Shown piece after piece: positions 43,600-51,394 of a stretch of DNA of 64,000 bases (its first letter is position 1; each line of letters opens with the position of its first letter). A model generated the notes under the pieces. The model was not told the origin of the DNA. It saw only the letters and a list, made by a program, of their open reading frames with translations, and made no database searches. A program made the position numbers and the translations under genes. Source of the DNA: Acidocella facilis ATCC 35904 (lineage in GTDB: Bacteria > Pseudomonadota > Alphaproteobacteria > Acetobacterales > Acetobacteraceae); assembly GCF_000687875.1 (NCBI RefSeq), contig NZ_JHYG01000002.1, positions 310,001 through 374,000 of the forward strand, given 5' to 3'.

Positions 43600-44738
43600 G
43601 GGCGGACACCACCATGCCGCCACGCGCTTGCCAAGAGCAGAAGCAGCACAGCCGGTACCAGATGCGCGAAAGCCGGGTGCCAGGGCAGCAGCCCCGGCCC
43701 GAACCAGGCCAGGAAGAACAAAACCGGTTCGCCGGGCTTGAAGCTGCCCCCCGCCTCTCTTGCTTCCGCCTGCCGCGCCTCCACCAGCAGCGCCACCGCG
43801 AGGCTGACGCCGAGCAGGTCGTAAACATGCAGATAGGGGCTGGCCAGGCCAGAGAGAATCAGCATCGCCGGCACTGAGCGGGTGAACAGCCCGGCCAGCA
43901 CGCACAGCGCGCTCACCCCCGCCTGCACCGCCAGTGCCGGGACGAGGCCGAGCGGCCTGGCGGTGGCAAAGGCGCTGATCAGCCCGCCGGCGAATGCCTT
44001 TGGCTTGCCGGTGAGCAGCACATTGCTCATCATCGGGCTGGTATAATGCAGGAACCCCACCCAGGCGGCTTGCCCAAAGGCCCATAGCGAGGCCGCGGCC
44101 AGCAGCACCGCCGCCAAGGCCGCATATAAGAAAGCCAACTTCCGTCGGCGCAGCAGATAAAGCGGCAGCACCAGCCCGAGTTGCGGCTTGAAGCTGGCCA
44201 GCCCGATCAAGGCGCCCGCCAGCCGGGGCCGTGCCTGCGCCAGCAGCAGCCCGCCGCCGATCAGCGCCGTCAGCAGCGCCGCGTTCTGATGCTCCATGGC
44301 GTTTTCCAGGCTGGCCGGGGCGAGCAGCACGGCCGCGATGAACCAGACGCTTTTGCCCGCCAGCCGCAGCACCACCGCCAGCAGCGCCAGTGAGAGCGCA
44401 TCGAAGGCCAGCACCGCCGGCCAGGGCGGCAGCCAGCCGAAGGCCGCCGCGATCAGCCCGTAGCTCGGCGGATAGCTCCACAGATGATAGGGCAATTTCC
44501 CATACATGCCCTGCAAAAAGCTCTGATAGGCCTGATGGTCGAACAGCATCCCCAACTGCCCGTGCAGGTACAGAAATCCGCCGGCCCAGAAATCCAGCCC
44601 GTCGCGCAAGGCTTTGCCGTGGAAGCCATGCAGCTGGCCCCACAGGATCGCCACCGCCTCGCCGAGCGAGGGCAGGGTGCAGAGGGCGACGATCAAAACC
44701 AGTCTTAACCGGCTGAAGGCTTGATTTTTTTCCGACAT
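43503..44738 (-). CDS. GT87-type (DUF2029) membrane glycosyltransferase
   Basis: 411 residues from ATG 44738 with about ten membrane segments. GLDFWAGGFLYLHGQ and LPYHLWSYPPSYGLIAAAF near the N-terminus, and ALIGLASFKPQLGLVLPLYL in the middle, match GT87/ArnT-like polyprenol-dependent mannosyl/arabinosyl transferases. The last 33 residues (after WRHGGVRP) are Pro/Ser-rich and run through the start of aroE in another frame, so they are probably an extension after loss of the original stop. Divergent from argD. Confidence 0.8.
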   Translation of the reverse strand: MSEKNQAFSRLRLVLIVALCTLPSLGEAVAILWGQLHGFHGKALRDGLDFWAGGFLYLHGQLGMLFDHQAYQSFLQGMYGKLPYHLWSYPPSYGLIAAAFGWLPPWPAVLAFDALSLALLAVVLRLAGKSVWFIAAVLLAPASLENAMEHQNAALLTALIGGGLLLAQARPRLAGALIGLASFKPQLGLVLPLYLLRRRKLAFLYAALAAVLLAAASLWAFGQAAWVGFLHYTSPMMSNVLLTGKPKAFAGGLISAFATARPLGLVPALAVQAGVSALCVLAGLFTRSVPAMLILSGLASPYLHVYDLLGVSLAVALLVEARQAEAREAGGSFKPGEPVLFFLAWFGPGLLPWHPAFAHLVPAVLLLLLASAWRHGGVRPCCDSSPAPPGSPVSPAGRSPTHAPPGSTAPG

Positions 44739-44781
44739 ATGCGCTTTAGTCCGGGCTTTCCGTTGCCTTGAAAGCATATTC

Positions 44782-45966
44782 ATGATCTCCGCGCTAATGC
44801 CGAATTTCTCCAGACTCGACGTTGCCTTCGCGCACGGCCAGGGCAGCTGGCTGTTCGACGCGCAGGGGCGACGCTATCTGGATTTCGCGGCCGGGATCGC
44901 GACCAATTCGCTCGGCCATAACCACCCGCATCTGGTGAAGACGATTTCCGAGCAGGCGGCGAAGGTGATTCACGTCTCCAACCTCTACCGTGTGCCGCAG
45001 GCGGAGCAGCTGGCGGCGCGCTTTGTCGAGGCGTGCTTCGCTGACAGCGTGTTTTTCTGCAATTCCGGCGCCGAGGCGAATGAGGGGCTGATCAAGGCCA
45101 TGCGCAAGGCGCAGTCCGATGCCGGGCATCCGGAGCGCACCCGCGTGATCTGCTTCGAAGGTGCCTTCCATGGCCGTACCCTCGCCACCATCTCGGCCAC
45201 CGGGAACCCGAAATATCTGGAAGGGTTCGGCAAGCCGGTGGAGGGGTTCGACCATGTGCCCTTCAACAATCTCAACGCGCTGCGCGCCGCCATCACCGCC
45301 GAGACGGCGGGGATTCTGGTGGAGCCGCTGCAGGGGGAAGGCGGCATCCGCGCCGCCGACCCGGATTTCCTGCGCGGCCTGCGCGCCGCCTGCGATGAGT
45401 TCGGGCTGATCCTCGGCTTCGATGAGGTGCAAACCGGGATGGGGCGCACCGGGAAGCTGTTCGCGCATCAATGGGGCGATGTCGAGCCGGATATCATGAG
45501 CCTGGCCAAGGGCATTGGCGGCGGCTTCCCGATGGCGGCGGTGCTGGCCAGGGAGCATGTGGCCAAGGCGCTGAAGCCGGGCAGCCATGGCACCACCTTC
45601 GGCGGCAGCCCGCTGGCCTGCGCCGTTGGCAATGCGGTGCTGGACGTGATCCTGGCCGATGGCTTCCTGGACCAGATGAACGAGACCGCGTCCTATCTGC
45701 GCGCCGGGCTGGAAAAGCTGATCGCCCGCCATGGCGATGTGTTCACCGAGCTGCGCGGCCAGGGGCTGCTGATCGGGCTGAAATGCGCGGTGCCTAATGG
45801 CGAGGCGCAGGCACAGGCGCTGCGCCAGGGCCTGCTGAGCGTCGCCGCCGGCGAGAACGTGCTGCGCCTGCTGCCGCCCTTGGTCGTCACCCGGGCCGAT
45901 TGCGACGAAGGGCTGGCGATGCTGGAACAAACCGCCGCCGCCCTGGCCCCGCAGGTGGCGAAATGA
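44782..45966 (+). CDS. argD: Acetylornithine aminotransferase
   Basis: 394 residues, class III PLP enzyme of arginine (and possibly lysine) synthesis. Substrate region FAAGIATNSLGHNHPHLVK, NSGAEANEGLIKAMR, FHGRTLATISATG, FDEVQTGMGRTGKLFAHQ, and the PLP lysine in SLAKGIGGGFPMAA. Length standard. Its TGA overlaps the ATG of a 26-codon frame that leads to argF. Confidence 0.96.
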   Translation: MISALMPNFSRLDVAFAHGQGSWLFDAQGRRYLDFAAGIATNSLGHNHPHLVKTISEQAAKVIHVSNLYRVPQAEQLAARFVEACFADSVFFCNSGAEANEGLIKAMRKAQSDAGHPERTRVICFEGAFHGRTLATISATGNPKYLEGFGKPVEGFDHVPFNNLNALRAAITAETAGILVEPLQGEGGIRAADPDFLRGLRAACDEFGLILGFDEVQTGMGRTGKLFAHQWGDVEPDIMSLAKGIGGGFPMAAVLAREHVAKALKPGSHGTTFGGSPLACAVGNAVLDVILADGFLDQMNETASYLRAGLEKLIARHGDVFTELRGQGLLIGLKCAVPNGEAQAQALRQGLLSVAAGENVLRLLPPLVVTRADCDEGLAMLEQTAAALAPQVAK

Positions 45967-46043
45967 GCGCGTGGGGATGGTGGGGCAGCCACGCGCCCAA
46001 GCAAAATCATTTGAGCGCCTCCGCTCAGGAGGCGAATAAATGA
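45963..46043 (+). CDS. 26-residue coupling ORF between argD and argF
   Basis: Starts inside the argD stop (ATGA, 45963-45966) and its own TGA overlaps the argF ATG (ATGA, 46040-46043). The peptide begins MSAWGWWGSHAPK. The argF ribosome site AGGAGG (46027-46032) is inside it and is paired in a 7-bp hairpin CGCCTCC/GGAGGCG (46016-46034). Ribosomes reading this frame would open the hairpin and reach argF. No homologue recognised; the peptide itself may be irrelevant. The exact overlaps on both sides make chance less likely, but proof is lacking. Confidence 0.5.
   Translation: MSAWGWWGSHAPKQNHLSASAQEANK
46016..46034 (+). promoter_or_regulatory. Hairpin that covers the argF ribosome binding site
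   Basis: CGCCTCC and GGAGGCG form a 7-bp stem with loop GCTCA. The 3' arm contains the argF Shine-Dalgarno sequence AGGAGG, 8 nt before the ATG. It should keep argF translation low unless upstream ribosomes melt it. Confidence 0.55.
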
Positions 46044-46978
46044 GCGCTGTTCTCTCCTTGCAGGACTCCGGCCCCCGGCATTTCCTAGACCTGAAGGATT
46101 TCTCCGCCGCCCAGCTGCGCGCCATGCTGGATGATGCCGCCGCCTTCAAGCGCAGCCGCGCCAACCCGACGCGCAAGCCGCTTGCGGGCAAAACCCTGGC
46201 GATGATCTTCGAGAAACCCTCCACCCGCACCCGCGTCTCTTTCGAGGTCGCGGCCAAGGAGCTGGGGGGCGATACCGTGGTGCTGTCCTCGAAAGACATG
46301 CAGATCGGCCGCGGCGAGACCATTCCGGACACCGCCAATGTGCTGTCGCGCTTCGTGCATGGCATCCTGTTGCGCACGGACCGCGCCGCCAAGATGCATG
46401 ATCTGGCGGCGCATGCCAGCGTGCCGGTGATCAACGGCCTCACCGAGCTTTCGCATCCCTGCCAGATTCTGGCGGATCTGCTGACCTTCGAGGAGCATAA
46501 GGGGCCGGTGGCCGGGCAGAGCATCGCCTGGGTGGGAGATGGCAATAATGTCGCCGCCTCTTTCATCGAGGCGGCCGCGCGCTTCAATTTCAAGCTCCGC
46601 CTGGCCTGCCCGGAAGGCTACCAGCCGCGCCCGGAGGTTCTGGCCTGGGCGCAGGCCGAGGGGGCGGATGTGGCGCTGGGGCAGGACCCGGCCTGGGCGG
46701 TGGAAAACGCCGCCTGCGTGGTGACCGATACCTGGCTCTCAATGTCCGATTCCGAGGACGAGGCCGCCGCCCGGGCGAAAATCTTCGCGCCTTATCAGGT
46801 CACCAACGCGCTGATGGGCAAGGCCGCACCCGGCGCGATTTTCCAGCACTGCCTGCCCGCCCATCGCGGTGAGGAAGTGACCGCCGAGGTGATCGACGGC
46901 CCGACCTCCGTGGTGTTCGACGAGGCGGAGAACCGGCTGCACGCGCAGAAGGCCATCCTCACCTGGGCGATGGGGTGA
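46040..46978 (+). CDS. argF: Ornithine carbamoyltransferase
   Basis: 312 residues; makes citrulline from ornithine and carbamoyl phosphate. Carbamoyl-phosphate motif KPSTRTRVSFEVA, then HLRTDR-type LLRTDRAAKMHDLA, INGLTELSHPCQILADLLT, and the ornithine loop FQHCLPAHRGEEVTAEVID. Last gene of the argD-argF unit; the hslO gene that often follows in this class is absent, and a strong terminator comes instead. Confidence 0.96.
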   Translation: MSAVLSLQDSGPRHFLDLKDFSAAQLRAMLDDAAAFKRSRANPTRKPLAGKTLAMIFEKPSTRTRVSFEVAAKELGGDTVVLSSKDMQIGRGETIPDTANVLSRFVHGILLRTDRAAKMHDLAAHASVPVINGLTELSHPCQILADLLTFEEHKGPVAGQSIAWVGDGNNVAASFIEAAARFNFKLRLACPEGYQPRPEVLAWAQAEGADVALGQDPAWAVENAACVVTDTWLSMSDSEDEAAARAKIFAPYQVTNALMGKAAPGAIFQHCLPAHRGEEVTAEVIDGPTSVVFDEAENRLHAQKAILTWAMG

Positions 46979-46992
46979 TCCTCGCGTTTCCG

Positions 46993-47021
46993 AAAAAACC
47001 GGCCATCTGGCCGGTTTTTTT
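46993..47021 (+). terminator. Intrinsic terminator after argF
   Basis: Stem AAAAAACCGGCC/GGCCGGTTTTTT with loop ATCT followed by T, 14 nt behind the argF stop. Confidence 0.9.
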
Positions 47022-47065
47022 ATGCCCGTCTGTGGATTTACATAGCGCGTTGTCATCGATCCGGG

Positions 47066-47250
47066 AGATGCGCGGAAAATGTGGAACCGTGAACAGGGAT
47101 GGCTATAACGGCGCTGCTCTGGACGAGCCGACCGCCTCGCCCGATTCCGCCAGCCGTGATATGATGATCTGGCTGATGAATGATGCGAAATTCCGCGGCG
47201 CGGCGGCGGATATGGAGCCGCACATTGAGTCGCTGAAGGAAAACGCATGA
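47066..47250 (+). pseudogene. phnL: Remnant of phnL (C-P lyase ABC-type subunit)
   Basis: A short open frame ends with ATGA overlap on phnM. Its middle, ALDEPTASPDSASRDM followed by DAKFRGAA, matches the Walker B and D-loop of PhnL (LLDEPTASLD ... AKARGAA). The part before (GTVNRDGYNG) may be a worn trace of the signature region. Walker A, most of the ATPase and the tail with its HDE-type His are missing, so the product cannot be a working ATPase. It may still be translated and couple to phnM. Confidence 0.6.
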
Positions 47251-48365
47251 CGAATTTCAAGAATGCCCGGCTGGTGCTGCCGCATGAGGTGGTGGAAGGC
47301 GGCTTGCGCGTCGAGGACGGGCTGATCGCTGCCATCGGCGTGGCGGAGGGGTATGATTGCGAAGGCGATTTCCTGATGCCGGGGATGATCGATTTGCATA
47401 CGGATAATCTGGAGCGCCAGGCGCAGCCGCGCTCTTCCGCGCGCTGGCCCTCGCGCTCGGCGCTGCTGATCCATGACGCGCAATGTGCCGCCGCCGGCAT
47501 TACCACCGTGTTCGATGCGCTCTGCCTTGGCGATATCGGCTTTGAGAAAGAGCGCAACCAGACCTTCCTCGACGGCTATGCGGATCTCTGCGCGCTGCGG
47601 CCGACCGGGGCGCTGAAGGTTGAGCATTTTCTGCATCTGCGCTGCGAACTTCCCGCCGCCGAGATGCCGGACATGCTGGATGAGGTGATCGATGATCCGC
47701 TGGTGAAGCTGATCTCGGTGATGGACCACAGCCCCGGCATTGGCGGGCAGTACAAGGATGAGGCGCGCTATCGCCGCATGCGCGCCGCCGAAGGCTTCAG
47801 CCCGGATGAGATCGAACACGTGATCACCGCGTTGAAAGCCGCGCATCATGAAAACCACAGGAAAAATCGCAGCCGGATTGTGAAGCGGACGCTTGCGCGC
47901 GGCATTAAGCTGGCCTCGCATGATGACCATAGCGAAGAGGATGTGATCCAGAACGAGGCGGATGGCATTTCCATCGCGGAATTTCCGGTCTCGCTGGTCG
48001 CCGCGAAGGCGGCGAAGGCGCGGGGGATGAAGGTGATCGCCGGGGCGCCGAACATCGTGCGCGGTGGCTCGCATTCGGGCAATGTCGCGGTGATGGATCT
48101 GGTGCGGCGGAATTTGCTGGACGCGCTGGCCTCGGACTATGTGCCGGCCTCGATGCTGGAGGCGGTGTTTGGGATCGTCGCGCAAAAGACGCTGGCGCTG
48201 CCTGAAGCGGTGGCGTTGGTCACCTCCGGCCCGGCGGATGTGGCGGGGCTCGCGGATCGCGGCCGTATCGAAGCTGGCCAGCGCGCGGATCTGCTGCAGA
48301 TCCGGCTCTATGACGGGTTGCCGGTGATCCGCTCCGTCTGGCGGGGAGGCGTGCGCGTTGCCTGA
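47247..48365 (+). CDS. phnM: Alpha-D-ribose 1-methylphosphonate 5-triphosphate diphosphatase
   Basis: 372 residues, metal-dependent amidohydrolase fold. MPGMIDLHTDNLERQAQPR is the PhnM metal-site signature; SVMDHSPGIGGQYKD, LASHDDHSEEDV and GAPNIVRGGSHSGNVA follow. In phosphonate use it removes diphosphate after PhnI/G/H/L action. Here the core genes phnG-phnK are absent, so the enzyme works alone or with genes elsewhere. Overlaps phnL remnant (ATGA) and the next gene by 8 bp. Confidence 0.95.
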   Translation: MTNFKNARLVLPHEVVEGGLRVEDGLIAAIGVAEGYDCEGDFLMPGMIDLHTDNLERQAQPRSSARWPSRSALLIHDAQCAAAGITTVFDALCLGDIGFEKERNQTFLDGYADLCALRPTGALKVEHFLHLRCELPAAEMPDMLDEVIDDPLVKLISVMDHSPGIGGQYKDEARYRRMRAAEGFSPDEIEHVITALKAAHHENHRKNRSRIVKRTLARGIKLASHDDHSEEDVIQNEADGISIAEFPVSLVAAKAAKARGMKVIAGAPNIVRGGSHSGNVAVMDLVRRNLLDALASDYVPASMLEAVFGIVAQKTLALPEAVALVTSGPADVAGLADRGRIEAGQRADLLQIRLYDGLPVIRSVWRGGVRVA

Positions 48366-49023
48366 GCCGTATCGCGTCGCGGTCTATTACGCGCCGGAGG
48401 CGGACGATCCGCTCTGGCGCGCCGGTTGCGAATGGCTGGGACGGGATCCGGAAAGCGGCGCGGTTCTGGCACAACCGGCGTTGGCAGGCCTGCAGGAAAA
48501 TACACAAGATCCGCGCCGTTACGGCTTCCATGCGACATTGAAGGCGCCGATGGTGCCAAGGCACGGATTTGAGAGGTTTCTCTCAGCCGCGAAGGATTTC
48601 GCCGCGCGGCAAAAGCCGTTTTTGATGCCGCGGCTTGAGGTCATGCCGTTGCACGGTTTCCTGGCATTATGCCCAGCCGAACCGGCGGCTTCACTTTACC
48701 AGCTGGCGAATGGCTGTGTGGAGGCTTTCGACGCGCATCGCCTCCCGGAAAGTGCGGCAGCCCAGGCCAGGCGCGCGCAGGGACGCACGCCGCGCCAGGC
48801 GGAAAATATCGCCCGATGGGGCTATCCGCTGGTGTTCGAGGATTTCGAGTTTCACATGACGCTGAGTGGGAAGATGCAAGACAATCCCTACGTGCCTGCA
48901 GCCCGCGCCCATTTCGCGGCGTCCTTGGCGCAACCGCGCATGGCGCGCAGCCTGGCGGTGTTCATTGAAGAGTCGCAAGGTGCAGCTTTCAGGCTGTTTC
49001 AGCGCCTGGCGTTCGGCGCATGA
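48358..49023 (+). CDS. DUF1045 phosphonate-operon 2H phosphoesterase
   Basis: 221 residues. YRVAVYYAPEADDPLW at the start and the two His-containing boxes typical of 2H phosphoesterases: YGFHATLKAPM and FEFHMTLSGKM. DUF1045 proteins occur in phosphonate operons of alphaproteobacteria lacking PhnP and probably open the 1,2-cyclic ribose phosphate intermediate. The start is TTG/GTG-like within GCGTTGCCTGAG (TTG 48358), overlapping phnM by 8 bp; its stop overlaps phnN. Confidence 0.85.
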   Translation: MPEPYRVAVYYAPEADDPLWRAGCEWLGRDPESGAVLAQPALAGLQENTQDPRRYGFHATLKAPMVPRHGFERFLSAAKDFAARQKPFLMPRLEVMPLHGFLALCPAEPAASLYQLANGCVEAFDAHRLPESAAAQARRAQGRTPRQAENIARWGYPLVFEDFEFHMTLSGKMQDNPYVPAARAHFAASLAQPRMARSLAVFIEESQGAAFRLFQRLAFGA

Positions 49024-49535
49024 AGGGGCCGATGCTGGTGCTGGTTGTCGGGCCGTCTGGTGCTGGCAAGGATACGGTTCTCGCCTACGCCAAGGCGCAT
49101 TTGGCGGGCTATGAGAAGGTGGTGTTTCCCCGCCGCGTCATCACCCGCCCGCCCGGACCGGGTGAGGATCATGTCTGTGTCACCGAGGCGGAATTTGCAT
49201 CCGCGCGCTTTGCCCTGGCATGGCAGGCGCACGGTCTGCATTATGGCATTCCCGCCGATATAGAGCGGGATCTTGCCGCGCAGCGGATTGTCATCATAAA
49301 TGTTTCGCGTGGGGTGATCGCCGAGGCGCGGGCGCGCTTTCCCTGCATGGTGGTGGAAATCACCGCGCCGCCGGAAATATTGGCGCAACGCCTTGCCGCG
49401 CGCGGCCGCGAGGATGCGGCGGACATCGCCGAACGGTTGCGCCGGGAGGGCGCTCAAATCGACGCCGATGTCACCATCATTAATGACAGGCTGCCTCAGG
49501 ATGCCGGGGCGATGTTCCTGGCGAAACTTTCCTGA
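49020..49535 (+). CDS. phnN: Ribose 1,5-bisphosphate phosphokinase
   Basis: 171 residues, guanylate-kinase-like fold. P-loop VVGPSGAGKDTVLAYAKAHL, then RRVITRPPGPGEDHVCVTEA and a C-terminal IINDRLPQDAGAMFLAKL. Produces PRPP from ribose 1,5-bisphosphate, the end of the C-P lyase route. Overlaps the DUF1045 gene by four bases. Last gene of the remnant phn operon; repeat R4 follows. Confidence 0.93.
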   Translation: MKGPMLVLVVGPSGAGKDTVLAYAKAHLAGYEKVVFPRRVITRPPGPGEDHVCVTEAEFASARFALAWQAHGLHYGIPADIERDLAAQRIVIINVSRGVIAEARARFPCMVVEITAPPEILAQRLAARGREDAADIAERLRREGAQIDADVTIINDRLPQDAGAMFLAKLS

Positions 49536-49574
49536 TCCAAGAAAATCCAGCGCAAGGTAAACATGTCGGGGATG

Positions 49575-49676
49575 AGAGCCCCAAGCTTTTAGCTTGAGGC
49601 TCCAGATTTCGATTTAGCGAGCAATTTCATCTGTTTATATTGACGCTGCCGCGTCAATCTAAACACATATTGCGCT
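49575..49676 (-). repeat. Paired-hairpin intergenic repeat, copy R4
   Basis: 102 bp. Left hairpin CCAAGC/GCTTGA-type within GAGCC/GGCTC, loop TTTTA. Linker GATTTCGATTTAGC is the most diverged. Right hairpin with outer GAGCAAT/ATTGCGC (one mismatch) and an inner 18-bp stem ending TTGACGC/GCGTCAA, loop TGCC, two mismatches. Its right end lies inside the TAG stop (49677-49675) of the leftward secreted-protein gene. Confidence 0.85.
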
Positions 49677-50130
49677 AAAGCCGCCGCCAATAAGCTTTGA
49701 AAAACCCTTGCGCATCCAGGGCGGCCGGCGCGCCGACATGTACCGGATCGCCGTTGCGGCAGCGCCAGCGATACAGGCTGTCATGCCCTGAAATATAGGC
49801 GGGCACGAAAGCCGCATTCGGGTTTTTGTCGCACCAGGGCTTGGCCGCCGGCAAAATGGTCGCCTTGTTGGCCGGCCCGCAGGGCAAATTGGCGCCGATG
49901 AAGCAGCCATAGGCTTTGCCATCCATGCAGCGCATCAGCGTCATTTTTTGCACCATCGCCGGAGGCGGGCCGTGCAGTTTAAAGGCCTTCACCGCTTGCG
50001 GCACCAGAGCGGCGGGCAGCGCGCGGGCGGCGGCGTCGGTCTGTCCCGGCGCGCAGAAGGCGGCGGCATGGGCCCTGGGCGCGAGGGCAAAAAGACTGAG
50101 CAACAGCAAGGCAAAACCGATTTTTCGCAT
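49675..50130 (-). CDS. Secreted Cys-containing protein of unknown function
   Basis: 151 residues. Signal peptide MRKIGFALLLLSLFALAPRAHA, then a mature part with seven Cys (AAFCAPGQ, TLMRCMDG, AYGCFIG, NLPCGPA, KPWCDKN, RWRCRNG), suggesting disulfides in the periplasm. WRCRNGDPVHV near the end and CFIGANLPCG recall small periplasmic proteins seen in Acetobacteraceae and Rhizobiales; I cannot name the family. No good ribosome site before the ATG. The stop codon is completed by R4. Confidence 0.75.
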   Translation of the reverse strand: MRKIGFALLLLSLFALAPRAHAAAFCAPGQTDAAARALPAALVPQAVKAFKLHGPPPAMVQKMTLMRCMDGKAYGCFIGANLPCGPANKATILPAAKPWCDKNPNAAFVPAYISGHDSLYRWRCRNGDPVHVGAPAALDAQGFFKAYWRRL

Positions 50131-50212
50131 GGGAGGAGCCTGACATGCGGGGCGGGGGCGCGTCAAACGCCCCTGGGATTGCGCGGCTGGGTTGCCTATG
50201 TTTCGGCGGACC

Positions 50213-50314
50213 AGACCATCACGCTTTCAGCTCGATGGTACAGTCTTTGTTTGAGCGAGCCATTTCATGTGTCGAGCTTGACGCTGGCGCGTCAGGCTCG
50301 ACACATATGGCTCT
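50213..50314 (-). repeat. Paired-hairpin intergenic repeat, copy R5
   Basis: 102 bp. Left hairpin ACCATC/GATGGT with loop region TTTCA. Linker TCTTTGTTTGAGC. Right hairpin: outer arms GAGCCAT/ATGGCTC, where both partners changed compared with GAGCAAT/ATTGCTC of other copies; inner 18-bp stem ATGTGTCGAGCTTGACGC with one wobble, loop TGGC. It ends directly before GGAGGAG, the ribosome site of the aldo/keto reductase gene. Confidence 0.88.
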
Positions 50315-50328
50315 GGAGGAGCAACGCC

Positions 50329-51348
50329 ATGGAATATCGTACACTCGGCCCAACCGGTCTGCTGGTTTCGCGCCTGTGCCTGGGCTGCATGAGCTTCGGC
50401 GAGGCGCAGCGCGGCACCCATGAATGGACGCTGGATGAGGAGTCCAGCCGCCGGCTCATCCGCCAGGCGCTGGAGGCGGGTATTAATTTCTTCGACACCG
50501 CGAACATGTATTCCAACGGCTCGTCGGAGGAGTTTGTCGGCCGGGCCTTGAAGGATTTTGCCGCGCGCGATGAGATCGTGGTCGCCTCGAAGGCCTATTT
50601 CTCCTGGCGCGGGGCGCCGAACACCGGCGGGCTGTCGCGCAAGGCGCTGTTCCAGGCGGTGGATGACAGCCTCAGGCGCCTGGGCATGGAGTATCTGGAT
50701 CTCTACCAGATCCATCGCTGGGACGAGGTGACCCCGATCGAGGAGACGATGGAAGCGCTGCATGACATCGTGAAATCCGGGCGGGTGCGCTATATCGGCG
50801 CCTCCTCAATGTCCGCCTGGCAGTTTTCCAAGGCGCAATATACCGCGCAGATCCATGGCTGGACGAAATTCATCTCGATGCAGAATCAGGTCAATCTGAT
50901 CTACCGGGAGGAGGAGCGCGAGATGCTGCCGCTCTGCGCGGATATGGGGGTGGGGGTGATCCCCTGGAGCCCGCTGGCGCGCGGCCGCCTGACCCGGCCC
51001 TGGGGGGAGACGACCAAGCGGTCCGAGACGGATCTGGTGATCAAATCCATCTACACCAAGACCGAAGAACAGGATCGCAAGGTGGTGGAAGAGGTGGCGC
51101 GAATCGCGGCGGCGAAAGGGGTGGGCAAGGCGCAGGTGGCGATGGCCTGGCTGCTGCAGAAGCCGGGCATCACCGCGCCGATCATCGGGGCGACCAAGGC
51201 GTCGCATCTGGCGGATGCGGTGGCGGCGCTGGAGGTGAGGCTGAGTGCCGAGGAGATCGCGGCGCTGGAGGCGCCTTATGTGCCGCATCCGGTGGCCGGC
51301 GTGGCTAGCCCCAGGGGAACGCAAGGCTTGACGCTGAGCGTGATGTGA
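50329..51348 (+). CDS. Aldo/keto reductase
   Basis: 339 residues, NADPH-dependent TIM-barrel oxidoreductase. The catalytic set is visible: Asp and Tyr in INFFDTANMYSNG, Lys in VVASKAYF, His in LYQIHRWDE. The YLDLYQIHRWD and QNQVNLIYREEEREMLPLC segments fit the YajO/AKR11-13-like group. GGAGGAG lies 9 nt before the ATG and starts exactly where R5 ends, so the 5' leader would carry the R5 hairpins or be formed from its edge. Substrate unknown. Confidence 0.9.
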   Translation: MEYRTLGPTGLLVSRLCLGCMSFGEAQRGTHEWTLDEESSRRLIRQALEAGINFFDTANMYSNGSSEEFVGRALKDFAARDEIVVASKAYFSWRGAPNTGGLSRKALFQAVDDSLRRLGMEYLDLYQIHRWDEVTPIEETMEALHDIVKSGRVRYIGASSMSAWQFSKAQYTAQIHGWTKFISMQNQVNLIYREEEREMLPLCADMGVGVIPWSPLARGRLTRPWGETTKRSETDLVIKSIYTKTEEQDRKVVEEVARIAAAKGVGKAQVAMAWLLQKPGITAPIIGATKASHLADAVAALEVRLSAEEIAALEAPYVPHPVAGVASPRGTQGLTLSVM

Positions 51349-51352
51349 ATGC

Positions 51353-51387
51353 GGTTATGTGTGGGGGGATGCCCCCCACACATAACC
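51353..51387. terminator. Perfect 16-bp hairpin between convergent genes
   Basis: GGTTATGTGTGGGGGG and CCCCCCACACATAACC pair fully around the loop ATG. It is placed 4 nt behind the aldo/keto reductase stop and 7 nt from the glpX stop. No T-run, but stem strength suggests a two-way terminator or a barrier to exonucleases. Confidence 0.65.
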
Positions 51388-51394
51388 GGGGGCT

